Below are positions 63,918 through 64,000 of a stretch of 64,000 bases of DNA, piece by piece. The stretch's first letter is position 1. The number at the start of each line of letters is the position of its first letter. The stretch is taken from the NCBI GenBank assembly GCA_032139905.1, contig JAQJDB010000006.1, positions 1-64,000 on the forward strand, written 5' to 3'. The DNA comes from Nitrospira sp. MA-1. Lineage in GTDB: Bacteria > Nitrospirota > Nitrospiria > Nitrospirales > UBA8639. Both the position numbers and the translations under genes were made by a program. Below the pieces are notes generated by a model. That model had not been told where the DNA came from, did not search any database, and saw only the letters and a program-made list of their open reading frames with translations.

Positions 63918-64000
63918 GCATCCGCCAGACTGTTGTGTTGATCTCGGCCAGGGTTGTCCCTGTCCACAAATCCTCGCAAAAGGTGATCCGGGACCTCTTC
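63914..64000 (-). CDS. Partial gene: C-terminus of an unidentified protein
   Basis: The minus strand from 64000 to 63914 is open for 28 codons and ends with a TAG overlapping the uvrC stop. The residues are acidic and polar (PDHLLRGFVDRDNPGRDQ, then HNSLADA). It could be the tail of a convergent gene; no family can be told from so little. Confidence 0.4.
   Translation of the reverse strand, partial: EEVPDHLLRGFVDRDNPGRDQHNSLADA

Overview
This 64 kb window reads as an ordinary chromosomal stretch of a Gram-negative, probably chemolithoautotrophic bacterium with about 50-55% G+C. The combination of a DabA/Mrp-type inorganic-carbon locus, an MSHA-like pilus locus, a bacterial deoxyhypusine-synthase-like enzyme, pyruvoyl arginine decarboxylase and FRQKDPKP-type structured repeats suggests a member of the Nitrospirota (Nitrospira-like). 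That placement is inference from gene content; there is no rRNA or marker gene here to confirm it. No CRISPR array, prophage or intact insertion sequence was seen.

Layout. Positions 1-4000 hold a truncated beta-helix protein, a di-haem peroxidase-like cytochrome, a hypothetical protein and a DUF2294 protein. Positions 4.2-15.7 kb carry the most striking locus: a very large DabA (DUF2309, all four predicted zinc ligands present) followed by a complete Mrp/Mbh-like set of membrane subunits (E, F, G, a detached MrpA-C-terminal/DUF4040 subunit, B, C, D, a NuoL-like subunit with four 27-residue repeats, and a NuoM-like subunit). An OmpA-type lipoprotein follows. On the opposite strand lie a GAF/PAS sensor, a SulP anion (possibly bicarbonate) transporter and an NhaB Na+/H+ antiporter. 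Together these look like an inorganic-carbon uptake and cation-gradient region.

Positions 23.5-24.9 kb encode an HD-GYP protein. Positions 25.4-38.4 kb form a minus-strand operon for an MSHA-like type IV pilus or type II-like assembly system: TPR protein, pilin, GspE/MshE ATPase, GspF/MshG, two paralogous pseudopilins, MshI-, PilO- and PilP-like proteins, secretin, ExeA/MshM ATPase and a second TPR protein. Positions 39-49.5 kb are housekeeping and stress genes (Grx4-BolA pair, esterase, AnmK, ExoIII, arginine decarboxylase, aldehyde dehydrogenase, DsbA-like protein, deoxyhypusine-synthase-like protein) and a tRNA-Glu(CUC).

Positions 49.9-57.3 kb carry a cupredoxin, a DegP/Do protease, RpiA, glucokinase, a MEKHLA-domain protein, a 515-bp inverted pair of structured repeats with covarying hairpins, and two shikimate-pathway genes (aroK, aroE). 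Positions 57.4-64 kb carry a 28-residue lysine-rich mini-protein, a large hybrid histidine kinase, a FadL-type porin, a glyoxalase-family protein, a UvrC that lacks its usual C-terminal helix-hairpin-helix region, and the end of a convergent gene.
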